In this document: piece after piece, positions 1-7,194 of the stretch
Layout of the letters: each line of letters opens with the position of its first letter
How positions within the stretch are numbered: the first letter of the stretch is position 1
NCBI RefSeq assembly: GCF_015690345.1
Contig: NZ_JADPUN010000278.1
Span: 1 to 38,179 of the forward strand
Length of the DNA stretch: 38,179 bases
Reading direction: 5' to 3'
DNA from: Plantactinospora alkalitolerans
Lineage (GTDB): Bacteria > Actinomycetota > Actinomycetes > Mycobacteriales > Micromonosporaceae
The notes under the pieces: model-generated
The model's input: the letters and a program-made list of their open reading frames with translations, nothing else
Database searches by the model: none
What the model was told of the DNA's origin: nothing
Position numbers and translations under genes: made by a program

Positions 1-852
1 CTCCCGAGCGGCCGCCGAGGGCTTCTGGTCGGGGTCGGCGTCGGGATCGGGCCGGGCCGGGCGGGCCAACTGGGCGACGTACCGGTCCAGCCGGCCGTCC
101 CGGAGGGCGGCGGTCAGCTCCGCGCCGATCAACGGCGCCAGTTCGTCGGCGTACGACCCGGCCAGCGTCACGGCTCCGGACACCAGCCGGCCGGCGGCGG
201 CGTGCAGCCGCGACAGGCTGTCGGCGTGCAACCCGAGGCAGCTCACCATGTCGTCGCGGTAGCCGGCGGGCGCGACCGGCAGGTCGAGCGCGGCGCTCAA
301 CGCGGCCCGCCGGCTCGGGACCGTGACCGACCGGTTCGCCAGCCGGACGATCGACGGACACCGTCGGGCCAGCTCGGCGGCGGCGAACCGGGCACCGAAC
401 TCGTCTCCGGCCGCGCACGCCGCACTGACCTTGCCCAGGCCGGCGACGACGTTCTCCAGATCCGGGTCACCCGGACGTTGCCGGATCTCCGTCAGCTCGA
501 CCGACGGTCGCCACTCCTCGCTTGCCCAGAGTAACCGTGTGGGCGCGACAACCGGCAGTCCGAAGGACCAGTCGGCGGGCTGATCGAGCCGGGCGAGCCA
601 GGATCGGACGTCCCGGACGGCGACCGAGAGGTGCGTCAGCCGGTCGCCCGTCTCGGCCAGGTAGGCCGGGTAGGCGACGTACGGCCCGCCGCTGACCAGG
701 ACATCGATGTCCACGTCGCTGTACGTGGTGGCGGCGCCCCGGGCATGGCTACCGCGCAGCAGTACGCCGACGACCGGTGGCCCCGGCGCCCGGCGCAGCC
801 GGTCCGTCCAGTCGTCGAGGAACCCGAGTTGCAGTAACGGACCGTGACCCAC
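1..852 (-). CDS. Nucleotidyltransferase-domain protein (3' end cut by window edge)
   Basis: The frame is open from a GTG at 852 to the window edge (284 codons), so the C-terminus is missing. Residues 34-53 show the nucleotidyltransferase-fold signature: GSHARG, then SDVDID with D46 and D48 as likely metal ligands, as in MNT/KNT-like and aminoglycoside nucleotidyltransferase-like enzymes. The rest looks mainly helical and I do not recognise a second domain. Family members transfer a nucleotide to small molecules or proteins; the substrate cannot be read here. An in-frame TGA lies at 877-879 and the only good start after it is GTG 852, with no strong ribosome-binding site. An ATG at 860 is in another frame. 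It lies 69 bases downstream of the aldo/keto reductase gene on the same strand. The domain call is fairly safe; an antibiotic-resistance role would be speculation. Confidence 0.72.
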   Translation of the reverse strand, partial: MGHGPLLQLGFLDDWTDRLRRAPGPPVVGVLLRGSHARGAATTYSDVDIDVLVSGGPYVAYPAYLAETGDRLTHLSVAVRDVRSWLARLDQPADWSFGLPVVAPTRLLWASEEWRPSVELTEIRQRPGDPDLENVVAGLGKVSAACAAGDEFGARFAAAELARRCPSIVRLANRSVTVPSRRAALSAALDLPVAPAGYRDDMVSCLGLHADSLSRLHAAAGRLVSGAVTLAGSYADELAPLIGAELTAALRDGRLDRYVAQLARPARPDPDADPDQKPSAAARE

Positions 853-921
853 GGCGCCATCGTGCCGCAGGTGCGATCATGACGCAACGCCCGATCACGC
901 GTCGACTGGGCGTTTCGCTCC

Positions 922-1923
922 TTATTTGCCTAGAAATCGCATTGATCGCTCGGGATACCGGTCTCCGGCCGCCGCTCCGGGCGGTACCGCCGCCGACAGC
1001 CGGGCCACCTGCTCACCGGTGAGCCGCAGGTCGTCGGCGGCCGCGTTCTCCTCCAGGTACCGCACCCGCTTGGTGCCGGGGATCGGCAGGATGTCCTCGC
1101 CCTGGGCCAGCAGCCAGGCCAGCGCCGCCTGTGCCGGCGTACAGCCGATCTCGGTGGCGACCGCGCGGACCCGGGCGACCAGGTCGAGGTTGGCGCCCAG
1201 GTTCTCCTCGGCGAACCGGGGCGCCCCGGCCCGGAAGTCGTCGGCGCCCAACTGCTCCCGACTGCTGATCGTCCCGGTGAGCAGTCCCCGGCCCACCGGC
1301 GAGTACGCCACCAGCGCCACACCGAGGTCCCGACAGGTCGCCAGCATCTCGTCCTCGACGTCCCGGGTGAACAGCGAGTACTCCATCTGCACCGCCGCCA
1401 CCGGATGTACGGCGTGCGCCGCCCGCAGGGTCGCCGGGCTCACCTCGGAGAGCCCGATGAACCGCACCTTGCCGTCCACGACCAGTTCCGCCATCCCGCC
1501 GACGGTCTCCTCGATCGGCGTATCGGGGTTGCGCCGGTGCAGGTAGTACAGGTCGATGGTGTCGATCCCCAGTCGGACCAACGAGGCGTCGCACGCCTGT
1601 CGGGCCCACTGGGCGCTGCTGTCGACGTACGCACCGGGCGAGGCGGTGGTGCCGGCGTCGTCGGCGAACCTGTTGCCGAACTTCGTCGCCAGGAACACCT
1701 CGTTCCGGCGCTTCCGGACGATCGGGCCGAGCAGTTCCTCGTTCCGTCCCCGCCCGTACATGTCGGCGGTGTCCAGGTGGTTCACGCCCAGGTCGAGGGC
1801 CCGGTTCAGGGTCCGGACCGACTCGGCGTCGTCACCGGCCCCGTAGGCCATGCTCATTCCCATACAACCGAGGCCGATCGCGGACACCTCTGGTCCGATC
1901 GCACCGATGCTGCGCTTCCTCAT
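922..1923 (-). CDS. Aldo/keto reductase
   Basis: A 333-aa NADPH-dependent oxidoreductase of the AKR superfamily, TIM-barrel fold, cytosolic. The catalytic tetrad is visible: D51 and Y56 (LDTADMY), K81 (LATKFG) and H129 (YYLHR). The C-terminal cofactor-binding segment contains PIPGTKR, and the N-terminus has the usual GLGCMGMS motif. The set resembles the general-stress/YajO-like group that reduces aldehydes or ketones; the substrate is unknown. The frame stays open upstream to 2319, but homology begins at ATG 1923, which is preceded by GGAGCGGAAGC, so the longer version is an artefact of high GC. It is divergent from the ABC efflux operon with a 211-bp shared control region, so co-regulation is possible but not shown. 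Confidence 0.93.
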   Translation of the reverse strand: MRKRSIGAIGPEVSAIGLGCMGMSMAYGAGDDAESVRTLNRALDLGVNHLDTADMYGRGRNEELLGPIVRKRRNEVFLATKFGNRFADDAGTTASPGAYVDSSAQWARQACDASLVRLGIDTIDLYYLHRRNPDTPIEETVGGMAELVVDGKVRFIGLSEVSPATLRAAHAVHPVAAVQMEYSLFTRDVEDEMLATCRDLGVALVAYSPVGRGLLTGTISSREQLGADDFRAGAPRFAEENLGANLDLVARVRAVATEIGCTPAQAALAWLLAQGEDILPIPGTKRVRYLEENAAADDLRLTGEQVARLSAAVPPGAAAGDRYPERSMRFLGK

Positions 1924-2044
1924 GCTTCCGCTCCGTCCGGCCGTCCGTCTCGCCGCTGCTGGTTCGACTTCCCGGGGTTCGACATTGCCAGGTCCCGCTC
2001 CGGTTCGACCAACGGGGCCGCCCAGGTGACCGGTGACCGGTCTC

Positions 2045-2067
2045 CGACAGTTGACTGTCGACAGTCG
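2045..2067. promoter_or_regulatory. Operator-like array of alternating CGACAGT half-sites
   Basis: Three half-sites alternate in orientation: CGACAGT (2045-2051), its reverse complement ACTGTCG (2054-2060) and CGACAGT again (2059-2065). This makes two overlapping perfect inverted repeats, one with a 2-base spacer and one a 14-bp palindrome centred near 2059/2060. It lies in the divergent region between the aldo/keto reductase gene and the ABC efflux operon. The geometry suits a dimeric repressor; the TetR protein encoded at 3724 is the obvious candidate, by inference only. Confidence 0.55.
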
Positions 2068-2068
2068 A

Positions 2069-2107
2069 TTGCCGGCGGCCCAGATTTCAACTACCGTTGA
2101 TTTCAAC
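2069..2107 (+). promoter_or_regulatory. Putative promoter of the ABC efflux operon with TCAAC/GTTGA half-sites
   Basis: A -35-like TTGCCG (2069-2074) and -10-like TACCGT (2092-2097) are separated by 17 bases. This would place transcription start about 30 bases before the ATG at 2135. The -10 is embedded in TCAAC (2087-2091), GTTGA (2096-2100) and TCAAC (2103-2107), which form two inverted repeats; GATTTCAAC also occurs twice, at 2083 and 2099. The overlap suggests repression of this promoter. Confidence 0.5.
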
Positions 2108-2134
2108 AGACGATGAGTTTTGGGAGGAGGATCC

Positions 2135-2902
2135 ATGGAAACCGCGATCGAGGTCCGTGACCTCGTCGTCAAGCGCGGCAAGCAGCAGGTCCTGCACGGG
2201 ATCAGCTGTGTCGTGCCGCGCGGCAGCGTGACCGGCCTGCTCGGACCGAGTGGCAGCGGCAAGACCACCCTGCTCCGGGCCGTGGTCGGAGTGCAGATCG
2301 TCGGCACCGGCACGGTCACCGTCCTGGGACAACCGGCGGGATCGGCGGAACTACGGCACCGGCTGGGCTACCTGACCCAGGCGCCGAGCGTCTACACCGA
2401 CCTCACGGTCCGGGAGAACGCCCGCTACTTCGCCCGGCTCTACGGCCTCGGCGCGACCGACGCGGACGCGGCGGTCGCCAGCGTCGGGCTGGCCTCCGCC
2501 GCGACCCAGCTCGTCGGAACCCTCTCCGGCGGACAGCGCAGCCGGGCCTCGCTGGCCTGCGCGCTGGTCGGCCGCCCCGAGCTGGTGATCCTCGACGAGC
2601 CGACGGTCGGCCAGGATCCGGTGCTCCGGGCCGAACTCTGGGACATGTTCCACACGATGGCCGCCAAGGGCACCACGCTGCTGGTCTCCAGCCACGTGAT
2701 GGACGAGGCGGCCCGCTGCGACCGACTCCTGCTGATCCGGGAGGGCCGGCTGATCGCCGACGACAGCCCGACGGCGATACGGGCGGCGGCCGGCACCGAC
2801 GACCTGGCGGAGGCGTTCCTGCGCCTGATCAAAGCGAACACGGGGAACGCGGGAAGCACGGAAAGCGGCACCCGGACGAACGAAGGGACGGCAGCGCGAT
2901 GA
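2135..2902 (+). CDS. ABC transporter ATP-binding protein (drug/ABC-2 type exporter)
   Basis: A 255-aa cytosolic ATPase subunit. The canonical motifs are all present: Walker A GPSGSGKT (37-44), Q-loop YLTQ (79-82), signature LSGGQ (130-134), Walker B VILDEP (151-156) and switch H187 in SSHVMDEA. The sequence type is that of CcmA/DrrA-like ATPases that drive ABC-2 permeases, and the permease gene follows with an ATGA overlap, so the pair should form one exporter. The ATG at 2135 is chosen because a strong GGGAGGAGG (2122-2130) sits four bases before it; an in-frame TTG at 2120 would leave that site inside the gene. The last 30 residues are a Gly/Ser/Thr-rich tail. The substrate is unknown; drug or metabolite efflux under a TetR regulator is likely. 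Confidence 0.93.
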   Translation: METAIEVRDLVVKRGKQQVLHGISCVVPRGSVTGLLGPSGSGKTTLLRAVVGVQIVGTGTVTVLGQPAGSAELRHRLGYLTQAPSVYTDLTVRENARYFARLYGLGATDADAAVASVGLASAATQLVGTLSGGQRSRASLACALVGRPELVILDEPTVGQDPVLRAELWDMFHTMAAKGTTLLVSSHVMDEAARCDRLLLIREGRLIADDSPTAIRAAAGTDDLAEAFLRLIKANTGNAGSTESGTRTNEGTAAR

Positions 2903-3654
2903 GTCTCCGGATCCTGGCCGCCACCACCGGCCGCATCCTGCGGCAACTGCGCCACGACCGGCGGACGATCGCGATGCTGATGGTGGTGCCGAGCCTGCTG
3001 CTGACGTTGCTCTACTTCATGCTCGACGGCCAGCCCACGCCGCCCGGCCAGCCCAGCACATTCGACCGGATCGCACTGGTCATGCTGGGCATCTTCCCGT
3101 TCGTCATCATGTTTCTCGTGACGAGCATCGCCATGCTCCGGGAGCGCACCTCCGGCACCCTCGAACGACTGCTCACCACCCCGCTCGGCAAGCTCGATCT
3201 GCTTTTCGGGTACGGCCTCGCGTTCGGGCTGGCCGCGGCGGTGCAGGCCAGCGTGGCGGCCGGGGTCGCGTACTGGGTGTTCGATCTGAGCACGGCCGGC
3301 AGTGCCGGACTGGTGGTGCTGATCGCGGTGGTCAACGCCGTACTGGGCGTCGCGCTCGGGTTGTTCTGTAGCGCTTTCGCGCAGACCGAGTTCCAGGCCG
3401 TACAGTTCATGCCGGTCGTGGTGATCCCGCAGATCCTGCTCTGTGGCCTGTTCGTCGACCGCGACCGGATGGCCGGCTGGCTCGGGGCGGCCAGCGACGT
3501 GCTGCCCCTGTCGTACGCGGTCGAGGCGCTGCAACAGGTCGGTGCGCACGCCGAACCGACCGGCACGATGTGGCGGGACCTGGTGGTGGTCGCCGCGGCG
3601 GTGGTCGTCGCCCTGGTCTTCGCGGCGGCGACGTTGCGGCGGCGTACCGGCTGA
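2899..3654 (+). CDS. ABC-2 type transporter permease
   Basis: A 251-aa integral membrane protein with six predicted segments, near residues 23-43, 58-80, 103-126, 135-160, 168-186 and 226-246. The conserved ABC-2 element RERTSGTLERLLTTPL follows segment two. This is the usual size and layout of permeases partnered with DrrA-like ATPases. The start ATG overlaps the stop of the ATPase gene (ATGA), implying translational coupling and one complex in the cytoplasmic membrane. The family exports drugs, lipids or polysaccharides; nothing here fixes the substrate. A perfect 42-bp palindrome begins four bases after the stop codon. Confidence 0.92.
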   Translation: MSLRILAATTGRILRQLRHDRRTIAMLMVVPSLLLTLLYFMLDGQPTPPGQPSTFDRIALVMLGIFPFVIMFLVTSIAMLRERTSGTLERLLTTPLGKLDLLFGYGLAFGLAAAVQASVAAGVAYWVFDLSTAGSAGLVVLIAVVNAVLGVALGLFCSAFAQTEFQAVQFMPVVVIPQILLCGLFVDRDRMAGWLGAASDVLPLSYAVEALQQVGAHAEPTGTMWRDLVVVAAAVVVALVFAAATLRRRTG

Positions 3655-3658
3655 CGAA

Positions 3659-3700
3659 CCGGTGCCGGTCGGTCCCCGGCCGGGGACCGACCGGCACCGG
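3659..3700. repeat. Perfect 42-bp palindrome between the permease gene and tetR
   Basis: Positions 3659-3679 are the exact reverse complement of 3680-3700, with no mismatch and no spacer. As RNA it would fold into a very stable hairpin, and it lacks a following T-run, as many actinobacterial terminators do. It lies 24 bases before the tetR ATG and could equally be an operator. I cannot choose between terminator, attenuator and operator from sequence alone. Confidence 0.85.
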
Positions 3701-3723
3701 ATGGAACGAGTACGAGGACGGCG

Positions 3724-4404
3724 ATGGCACGACGAAGTGGACGGCGCCCGGGCAACCCCGACACCCGGGAGGCGATCCTCGCGGCGGCCCGGGAGGTGTT
3801 CGCCGAGCGCGGCTTCGACGGCGCCTCGATCCGGGCCATCGCGGCGAGTGCCGGTGTCGACCCGGCGCTGGTCCACCACTACTTCGGCACCAAGGACCAG
3901 CTCTTCGTGGCCACGATCAACATCCCGTTCGATCCCCAGGAGATACTGCCGCAGATCGCCGCCGGCGGCATGGACGGCGTCGGAGAGCGACTGGTCCGGA
4001 CCTTCCTGCGGATCTGGGACTCCCCGGCCGGTACCGCCGGGGCCGCGCTGTTCCGTTCGGCGGTGAACAACGAGTGGACCGCCAAACTGTTCCGGGAGTT
4101 CCTGGTCACCCAGGTGCTGCGCCGGGCGACCGGCCTGCTGGAGATCGACCCGGCGGAGGCGCCCCTGCGGTCGTCACTGGTTGCCTCCCAGATGGCCGGT
4201 CTGGTGATGGTGCGTTACATCCTGCGGATCGAGCCGCTCGCCTCGGCGTCCCCGGACGTCGTGGTGGCGGCCGTCGGGCCGACCGTGCAGCGCTACCTGT
4301 CCGGCGACCTGAGTCGGCTCACCGAGCCGGCCGGCGCCCCGGACCGGCCCGTCGAGCCGGCGGAACGCCTTCCCGGCACCCCCGAGCAGCTCAAGGGTCG
4401 GTAG
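3724..4404 (+). CDS. TetR/AcrR family transcriptional regulator
   Basis: A 226-aa regulator. The N-terminal helix-turn-helix of the TetR family occupies about residues 15-60, with the typical TREAILAAAREVFAERGF start and VHHYFGTKDQLF end. The remainder is the helical ligand-binding/dimerisation domain, followed by a Pro-rich tail of about 25 residues. ATG 3724 is preceded by GAGGA at 6-10 bases. It lies 69 bases downstream of the ABC permease on the same strand, so it probably senses the exporter's substrate and represses the operon through the palindromic sites at 2045-2107 or 3659-3700. The family assignment is clear; the regulatory target is inferred from position. Confidence 0.92.
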   Translation: MARRSGRRPGNPDTREAILAAAREVFAERGFDGASIRAIAASAGVDPALVHHYFGTKDQLFVATINIPFDPQEILPQIAAGGMDGVGERLVRTFLRIWDSPAGTAGAALFRSAVNNEWTAKLFREFLVTQVLRRATGLLEIDPAEAPLRSSLVASQMAGLVMVRYILRIEPLASASPDVVVAAVGPTVQRYLSGDLSRLTEPAGAPDRPVEPAERLPGTPEQLKGR

Positions 4405-4415
4405 CGGGACCGGCC

Positions 4416-4457
4416 GGGCGCGAATCCCCGCGACGGGCGTGGCCCGGGGAAGCGCCC
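4416..4457. terminator. Candidate bidirectional terminator between tetR and the DUF2470 gene
   Basis: In the 55-bp convergent gap, GGGCGC (4416-4421) and CCCC (4426-4429) pair with GGGG (4446-4449) and GCGCCC (4452-4457). The result is an interrupted GC stem around a 16-base loop. There is no T-tract. The convergent position supports a terminator role; the internal mismatch keeps confidence low. Confidence 0.4.
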
Positions 4458-4459
4458 CG

Positions 4460-5269
4460 TCAGTTCCGGCGGCCCCGGTCGAGGAGCACCGAGGGCGACC
4501 AGTCCTGGTCGGACCGGTCGGCGTGCCGCCGGCGCCGGCAGAGCACCGGATGCAGCAGTTCCGCCAGTTCCGCCTGATCGGACATCGGCCGGGGAAAGGC
4601 GAGCCGGGCCCGGTACCGGGCGCCACGCGGGCCGAGCGCCACCACCAGGCCGTACCGGTCGAGCCGGACCACCTGCGGCGGCGGCTCGTCCGGGCCCGCC
4701 TCCGGTACGACGCCGCCGAGCTGACGCCGGATGAACGCGGCGACCTCGGTGCCGTGGTGGTCCGCGAGGTCGGCGAGCAGTTCCCGTTCGATCGCGTGCA
4801 GCGGATCGGGTTCGGCCGCGGCGTACTCGGCGGGTTCGACGTCGAGCACCGTGCCGCCGCGTTCCAGCCTGACCTCCACCGGTTCGAAGCGGTGCAGGAC
4901 GAAGCGCCGACCGACGTCGAGCAGGTCGCCGGTCGGCACCACCTCGGCGAACTCGACGGCCGCCTGCCGTGCGGCGGGGCCGTCGAGCGGCTCGGCCCAG
5001 CCGGAGACCCAGAGTCGGCCGAGCGGGGGTGCCCCGGCGGCCGGTGGCAGGTCCCGCACGTCGAGCACGAGCGCGCGGCCCCGGGTACCCGGCTCGGGCC
5101 GCAGCGCCGCCGCCAGGTCGCTGACGATCGAGACGAGCAGGAGAACCCGGCCGGACGGGTCGGTGGCGTGCCGGACCTGGTGCGGCCCGGGTCGGTACGC
5201 GACCTGGGCGGTGCCGGCGAGCCGGCCGGCGGCCAGCGTACGGGCCACCTCTGCGGGGCTGGGCTGCAT
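4460..5269 (-). CDS. DUF2470 domain protein (heme-utilisation/PNPOx-like fold)
   Basis: A 269-aa cytosolic protein. The N-terminal two thirds resemble the split-barrel pyridoxamine-phosphate-oxidase-like fold. The C-terminal part (from DPLHAIERELLADLADHHG to ARLAFPRPMSDQAEL) matches the DUF2470 pattern, which is also found in HugZ-type heme-degrading proteins. No heme-ligand residue can be named with certainty. ATG 5269 is preferred over an upstream TTG at 5290 because GGAGG lies nine bases before it. A 35-bp palindrome resembling IdeR/DtxR iron boxes lies 19-54 bases upstream of the start, so expression should rise in low iron. Heme-iron release or iron-stress metabolism is therefore a good inference, supported by both family and operator. 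The gene is downstream of two ABC exporter genes but has its own control region. Confidence 0.82.
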   Translation of the reverse strand: MQPSPAEVARTLAAGRLAGTAQVAYRPGPHQVRHATDPSGRVLLLVSIVSDLAAALRPEPGTRGRALVLDVRDLPPAAGAPPLGRLWVSGWAEPLDGPAARQAAVEFAEVVPTGDLLDVGRRFVLHRFEPVEVRLERGGTVLDVEPAEYAAAEPDPLHAIERELLADLADHHGTEVAAFIRRQLGGVVPEAGPDEPPPQVVRLDRYGLVVALGPRGARYRARLAFPRPMSDQAELAELLHPVLCRRRRHADRSDQDWSPSVLLDRGRRN

Positions 5270-5288
5270 GACGGGGAACCTCCAGCAC

Positions 5289-5323
5289 AAGTTAGCCTCA
5301 CCTTAGTAAGGGGAGGCTAACTT
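5289..5323 (-). promoter_or_regulatory. Iron box (IdeR/DtxR-type operator), double site
   Basis: A 35-bp palindrome with one mismatched pair. The outer arms are AAGTTAGCCTC (5289-5299) and GAGGCTAACTT (5313-5323); the inner palindrome is CCTTAGTAAGG (5301-5311). Aligned by eye to the 19-bp consensus TTAGGTTAGGCTAACCTAA, each strand offers a site with about 13-14 matching positions, so two overlapping dimer sites are possible. It sits just upstream of the DUF2470 gene and within its probable promoter. Confidence 0.8.
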
Positions 5324-5354
5324 ATTACCCGGATCCCGTCCATCCAGCCCTACG

Positions 5355-7145
5355 TCAGCGGGTCTGCTCCAGCCAGGATGCGAAGAGCAGTCCGTAGACC
5401 GACTCCGGATCGTTGACCAGTTCCTCGTGCGGGCCACGCTGCACGATCCGGCCCCGGTCCACCACGATCACCTCGTCGGCGGCCTGTGCGGTGGAGAGCC
5501 GGTGTGCGATGGCCACCGTGGTCCGTCCCCGGGTCACCGCGTCGAGGGTGCGTTGCAGCCGTACCTCGGTCGCCGGGTCGACCGCACTGGTCGCCTCGTC
5601 CAGCACCAGCAGGTCCGGATCGGCCACGTACGCCCGAGCGAGCGCGACCAACTGCCGTTCGCCCACGCTGAGCGCCTCGCCACGCTCCCCCACCGGGGTG
5701 GCCAGGCCGGCCGGCAGCCCGTCCACCCAGTCACCGAGCCCGAGGTCGACGAAGGCGACCGCCAGCTCCTCGTCGGTCAGCTCCGGACGGCCGAACCGGA
5801 CGTTCTCCGCCACGGTGGAGTCGAAGAGGAAGCCGTCCTGCGGCACCATCACCACCCGCGAGCGGAGCGAGCCGAACCGCACCTGGTCCAGCGGGACGCC
5901 GGAGAGCAGGACCGTCCCGGCGGACGGATCCATCAGCCGGGTGAGCAGCTTCGCGAAGGTGGTCTTGCCACTGCCCGTCTCGCCCACCACTGCGACCCGG
6001 GTCTTGGGTGGGATGTCCACGTTGACGTCGACCAGCACCGGGGGGCCACCGGGGTAGGAGAAGGTGACCTCGGAGAAGCACAGGTCGATCGGCCCCGGCG
6101 GCAGGTCCACCCCGCGCTCCCCCGGGTCCGCGACGTCCGGCGTCATGTCCAGTACGTCGAGCACCCGCCGCCAGCCCGCGACCGCGTTCTGCGCCTCGTT
6201 CAGCACCTCGGTGGCGATCTGCACCGGCTGGATGAACATCGTGACCAGGAAGAGGAAGGCGGTGATCTCACCGATTCCCAGCGTCCCGTCGACGCCGAGC
6301 TTGACACCGAGCACCACCACACCGGCGAGCGCGAGCCCGGCGGCGATCTCCCCCGTCGAGAAGCTGACCACGCTGGTCCGGATCGCCCGTTGCTGGGCCC
6401 GGCGCTGCGCGTCGATCGTCTCGTCCAACCGGGCCGCGGTACGACCGGACACCCCGTACGCCCGGATCACCGAGGCGCCCACCACGGTCTCGGAGACGGC
6501 GGCGAGCATCGCGCCCAGCCGTACCCGGACCACGCCGTAGGCGCCGGCCAGCCGCTTCTGGAAGATCCGGATCACCGCCACGGCGGGCACGAACGCGGCG
6601 AAGACCACAAGCGTCAACTGCCAGGAGTAGACCGTCATCACGACGGTGGTGACCACCACCTGGCCGAGGTTGATCAACAGGATCACCCCGCCCCACTGGA
6701 GGAACTGGGTGATCTGGTCCACGTCACTTGTCACCCGGGAGACGAGCGAACCCCGCCGCTCCGCCTGCTGGTGCAGCGTCGACAGGTCGTGCACGTGCCG
6801 GAAGGCGCGGACCCGCACCCCCGCCAGCGCCGTCTCGCTGACCGTGAACAACCGCCGCATCATCAGGTAGCCACACATGGTGGTCACCACCAGGACGGCG
6901 GCGGTGGCCGCCACCACGACGCCGACCACGCCCAGGTCCGGGCCGCCCGGGGCACGCAGGCCCCGGTCGATGCCCTGCTGGATCGCCACCGGTACGGCGG
7001 CCCGGCCGACCATCGCGACCAGGGCCAGCGCGAGCGTGCCGGCCAGCCCGGTACGCAACTCCGGGGAGAGCGCCAGCCCTCGGCGCAGGGTCTGCCAGGT
7101 GCTCTCCGACCGTTCCGACGTCGACTCGCTCGCGACCGTGGTCAT
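5355..7145 (-). CDS. ABC exporter half-transporter, subunit with complete ATP site and LSVGE signature
   Basis: A 596-aa protein with an N-terminal six-helix exporter domain (about 30-320) and a C-terminal ATPase domain. Walker A is GETGSGKT (388-395), Walker B is LLVLDE with catalytic E517, and the switch is H548 (AIAHRLST). The signature is LSVGERQ (492-498) instead of LSGGQ. The gene lies 49 bases after the second half-transporter gene on the same strand. The altered signature here and the damaged Walker B and switch of the partner would come together in one composite site, the hallmark of heterodimeric exporters such as TM287/288 or BmrCD. Substrate unknown: drug, lipid or siderophore are all possible. 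ATG 7145 has GGGGGGACGGC before it and overlaps a 9-codon upstream frame. Confidence 0.92.
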   Translation of the reverse strand: MTTVASESTSERSESTWQTLRRGLALSPELRTGLAGTLALALVAMVGRAAVPVAIQQGIDRGLRAPGGPDLGVVGVVVAATAAVLVVTTMCGYLMMRRLFTVSETALAGVRVRAFRHVHDLSTLHQQAERRGSLVSRVTSDVDQITQFLQWGGVILLINLGQVVVTTVVMTVYSWQLTLVVFAAFVPAVAVIRIFQKRLAGAYGVVRVRLGAMLAAVSETVVGASVIRAYGVSGRTAARLDETIDAQRRAQQRAIRTSVVSFSTGEIAAGLALAGVVVLGVKLGVDGTLGIGEITAFLFLVTMFIQPVQIATEVLNEAQNAVAGWRRVLDVLDMTPDVADPGERGVDLPPGPIDLCFSEVTFSYPGGPPVLVDVNVDIPPKTRVAVVGETGSGKTTFAKLLTRLMDPSAGTVLLSGVPLDQVRFGSLRSRVVMVPQDGFLFDSTVAENVRFGRPELTDEELAVAFVDLGLGDWVDGLPAGLATPVGERGEALSVGERQLVALARAYVADPDLLVLDEATSAVDPATEVRLQRTLDAVTRGRTTVAIAHRLSTAQAADEVIVVDRGRIVQRGPHEELVNDPESVYGLLFASWLEQTR

Positions 7146-7182
7146 GCCGTCCCCCCGTTGCGCCCGCTCATGCCGTCCCCCC
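7142..7182 (-). promoter_or_regulatory. Duplicated ribosome-binding/start unit with a 9-codon upstream frame
   Basis: The 14-bp sequence CATGCCGTCCCCCC occurs at 7143-7156 and 7169-7182. On the minus strand each copy reads GGGGGGACGGCATG, a G-rich ribosome-binding site plus ATG. The upstream ATG (7171) opens a frame encoding MSGRNGGTA, which ends in a TGA overlapping the ABC gene's ATG (ATGA). It may be a coupling leader between the two transporter genes or only a short duplication. Confidence 0.5.
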
Positions 7183-7194
7183 GGTCACGCCCAC

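Noticed and set aside
1-2134. An aminoglycoside-resistance interpretation of the nucleotidyltransferase and neighbours
   Set aside because: Only the generic nucleotidyltransferase motif is visible and the C-terminus is missing; the fold also serves many unrelated substrates.
1924-2319. N-terminal extension of the aldo/keto reductase frame up to 2319
   Set aside because: It overlaps the divergent promoter region and the ABC ATPase gene antisense. The conserved family start is MRKRSIG at 1923, with a plausible ribosome-binding site.
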